This document shows positions 7,733-8,103 of a stretch of DNA of 8,103 nucleotides, in pieces. Origin of the DNA: JBKJUK01 sp046590705 (GTDB lineage: Bacteria > Acidobacteriota > Thermoanaerobaculia > Gp7-AA8); NCBI GenBank assembly GCA_046590705.1, contig JBKJUK010000100.1:1-8103 (forward strand). The letters run 5' to 3'. Below the pieces are notes generated by a model. That model was not told the origin of the DNA and did not search any database. It saw nothing but the letters and a program-made list of their open reading frames with translations. A program made the translations under genes and the position numbers. The stretch's first letter is position 1; every line of letters begins with the position of its first letter.

Positions 7733-7801
7733 TACGTTCGGGGGTGCGCGTGTTGCCACTCGCGCTGGACTTCGTCCCGCTCTCGATCTCGTATCCGACA
7801 C

Positions 7802-7837
7802 GTGTGGAGCACAGGCAATCCTGCCTGTGACGGGACC
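7802..7837. repeat. 36-bp direct repeat, copy 1, with internal palindrome
   Basis: Identical over 36 bp to 7921-7956. It contains the hairpin CACAGGCA-ATCC-TGCCTGTG (7810-7829), an 8-bp perfect stem with a 4-base loop, and ends in ACGGGACC. It is followed 3' by a module that also occurs after copy 2 (TTC, AAGG and CTTC blocks, then TGATGAACGCAGAA). The form is that of a REP-like intergenic palindrome. Confidence 0.85.
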
Positions 7838-7863
7838 CTGTGACTTCGAAGGAGCTTCTGATG

Positions 7864-7895
7864 AACGCAGAACGCAGAACGCAGAACGAACGCGG
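7864..7895. repeat. AACGCAG heptad array
   Basis: Three perfect tandem copies of AACGCAG (7864-7884), then a truncated AACG (7885-7888) and a variant AACGCGG (7889-7895). The same heptad recurs at 7982-8016 and, inverted, in the right arm of the long inverted repeat. Confidence 0.8.
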
Positions 7896-7920
7896 ACGAC
7901 CTGCCTATGAGAGCGCGAAG

Positions 7921-7956
7921 GTGTGGAGCACAGGCAATCCTGCCTGTGACGGGACC
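7921..7956. repeat. 36-bp direct repeat, copy 2, with internal palindrome
   Basis: Identical to 7802-7837, offset by 119 bp. Its hairpin is at 7929-7948. It is followed after 5 bases by the left arm of the 45-bp inverted repeat, so the palindrome and the TGATGAACGCAGAA module form one composite unit that is present twice in direct orientation. Confidence 0.85.
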
Positions 7957-7961
7957 AACTC

Positions 7962-8103
7962 AATTCCAAGGCTTCCTGATGAACGCAGAAGTCTGAACGC
8001 AGAACGCAGAAGTGAGAAAGAAAAACTGACATTGAAGTTGACCCCTTTCTTACTTCATCGTTCTGCGTTCAGACTTCTGCGTTCATCAGGAAGCCTTGGA
8101 ATT
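7962..8103. repeat. Perfect 45-bp inverted repeat forming a long hairpin
   Basis: 7962-8006 is exactly the reverse complement of 8059-8103. Just inside, 8007-8020 and 8045-8058 pair at 11 of 14 positions, with one further G-U pair possible in RNA, leaving a loop of about 24 bases (8021-8044). The arms contain heptad units (AACGCAG, AAGTCTG) in 7-base phase. The right arm stops at the last base of the window, so its true outer limit is unknown. A transcript reaching here would form a very long stem. Confidence 0.9.
7982..8016. repeat. Diverged AACGCAG heptad array within the inverted-repeat arm
   Basis: Five consecutive 7-base units: AACGCAG, AAGTCTG, AACGCAG, AACGCAG and AAGTGAG. The first three and part of the fourth lie inside the perfect 45-bp arm. 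The conserved 7-base phase despite substitutions suggests growth by slippage of the same unit seen at 7864-7895. Confidence 0.7.

Larger units (their letters stand above)
7602..8103. other. Gene-free, repeat-rich 3' intergenic region
   Basis: No open frame here resembles a protein. The frames at 7641-7910 (+) and 7727-8032 (-) are created by repeats and translate into low-information strings built from repeat units. No tRNA or rRNA was recognised, and no classical terminator (GC stem plus T run) follows the stop codon. What the region does hold is several repeat families, listed separately. Similar gene-poor patches of short palindromes are typical of bacterial REP/MITE-like DNA. Confidence 0.8.

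Noticed and set aside
7716..7745. Rho-independent terminator from the ACCCCG...CGGGGGT pairing after the large gene
   Set aside because: The stem is short with a bulge and a large loop, and no T run follows on either strand.
7641..7910. 89-codon open frame on the + strand
   Set aside because: It needs a TTG start and is made up of the inverted-end element, the 36-bp palindrome and heptad repeats. The translation has no protein-like pattern and there is no ribosome binding site.
7802..8016. CRISPR array
   Set aside because: There are only two long direct repeats, the 83-bp intervening sequence is itself repetitive, and no cas gene is present.
7727..8032. 101-codon open frame on the - strand
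   Set aside because: It runs through both 36-bp repeats and the heptads. The translated repeated strings are those expected of intergenic repeats rather than a protein.

Overview
This window is almost entirely one very large gene on the + strand (24-7601, 2525 codons), followed by about 500 bases of gene-free DNA packed with repeats. The protein joins two partners that are normally separate. Residues ~1-1535 form a TamB/AsmA-like periplasmic bridge with an N-terminal membrane anchor. Residues ~1578-2525 form a complete Omp85 (BamA/TamA-type) outer-membrane protein with, by my count, seven POTRA domains and a C-terminal beta-barrel. A linker of about 45 residues, rich in Ala, Pro and Glu, joins the halves. 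No stop codon and no second signal sequence lies between them, so the molecule appears built to span the envelope from inner to outer membrane as one chain.

Organism: a diderm (Gram-negative-type) bacterium with GC-rich DNA. The TamB-next-to-Omp85 arrangement, the barrel motifs and the intergenic repeats (palindromes with a CAGGCA core, AACGCAG heptads, an ACGTGGCTCCCGCCACG hairpin) remind me of Acidobacteriota, perhaps Vicinamibacteria-like. This is inference from memory, not a database result.

Layout: 1-23 is a short 5' flank, still open in the same frame, so the true start could lie outside the window. 24-~4628 encodes the anchor and TamB part, including three in-phase 74-residue tandem repeats (1782-2447) and a G8 tract (4262-4269). 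~4629-4754 encodes the linker. 4755-6437 encodes the POTRA array. 6438-7598 encodes the barrel, with two cysteine pairs in predicted surface loops.

7602-8103 has no credible gene. It holds a 120-bp element with 24-bp inverted ends (7613-7732), a duplicated 36-bp palindromic module (7802-7837 and 7921-7956), AACGCAG heptad arrays, and a perfect 45-bp inverted repeat whose right arm ends at the last base of the window (7962-8103).

How it fits together: in the two-protein TAM system, the inner-membrane-anchored TamB contacts the POTRA region of the outer-membrane TamA through its C-terminal domain. TamB-family bridges are also implicated in phospholipid movement to the outer membrane. Here the TamB C-terminus is covalently fused just upstream of the first POTRA, so a complex normally held together non-covalently would be a fixed 1:1 unit.
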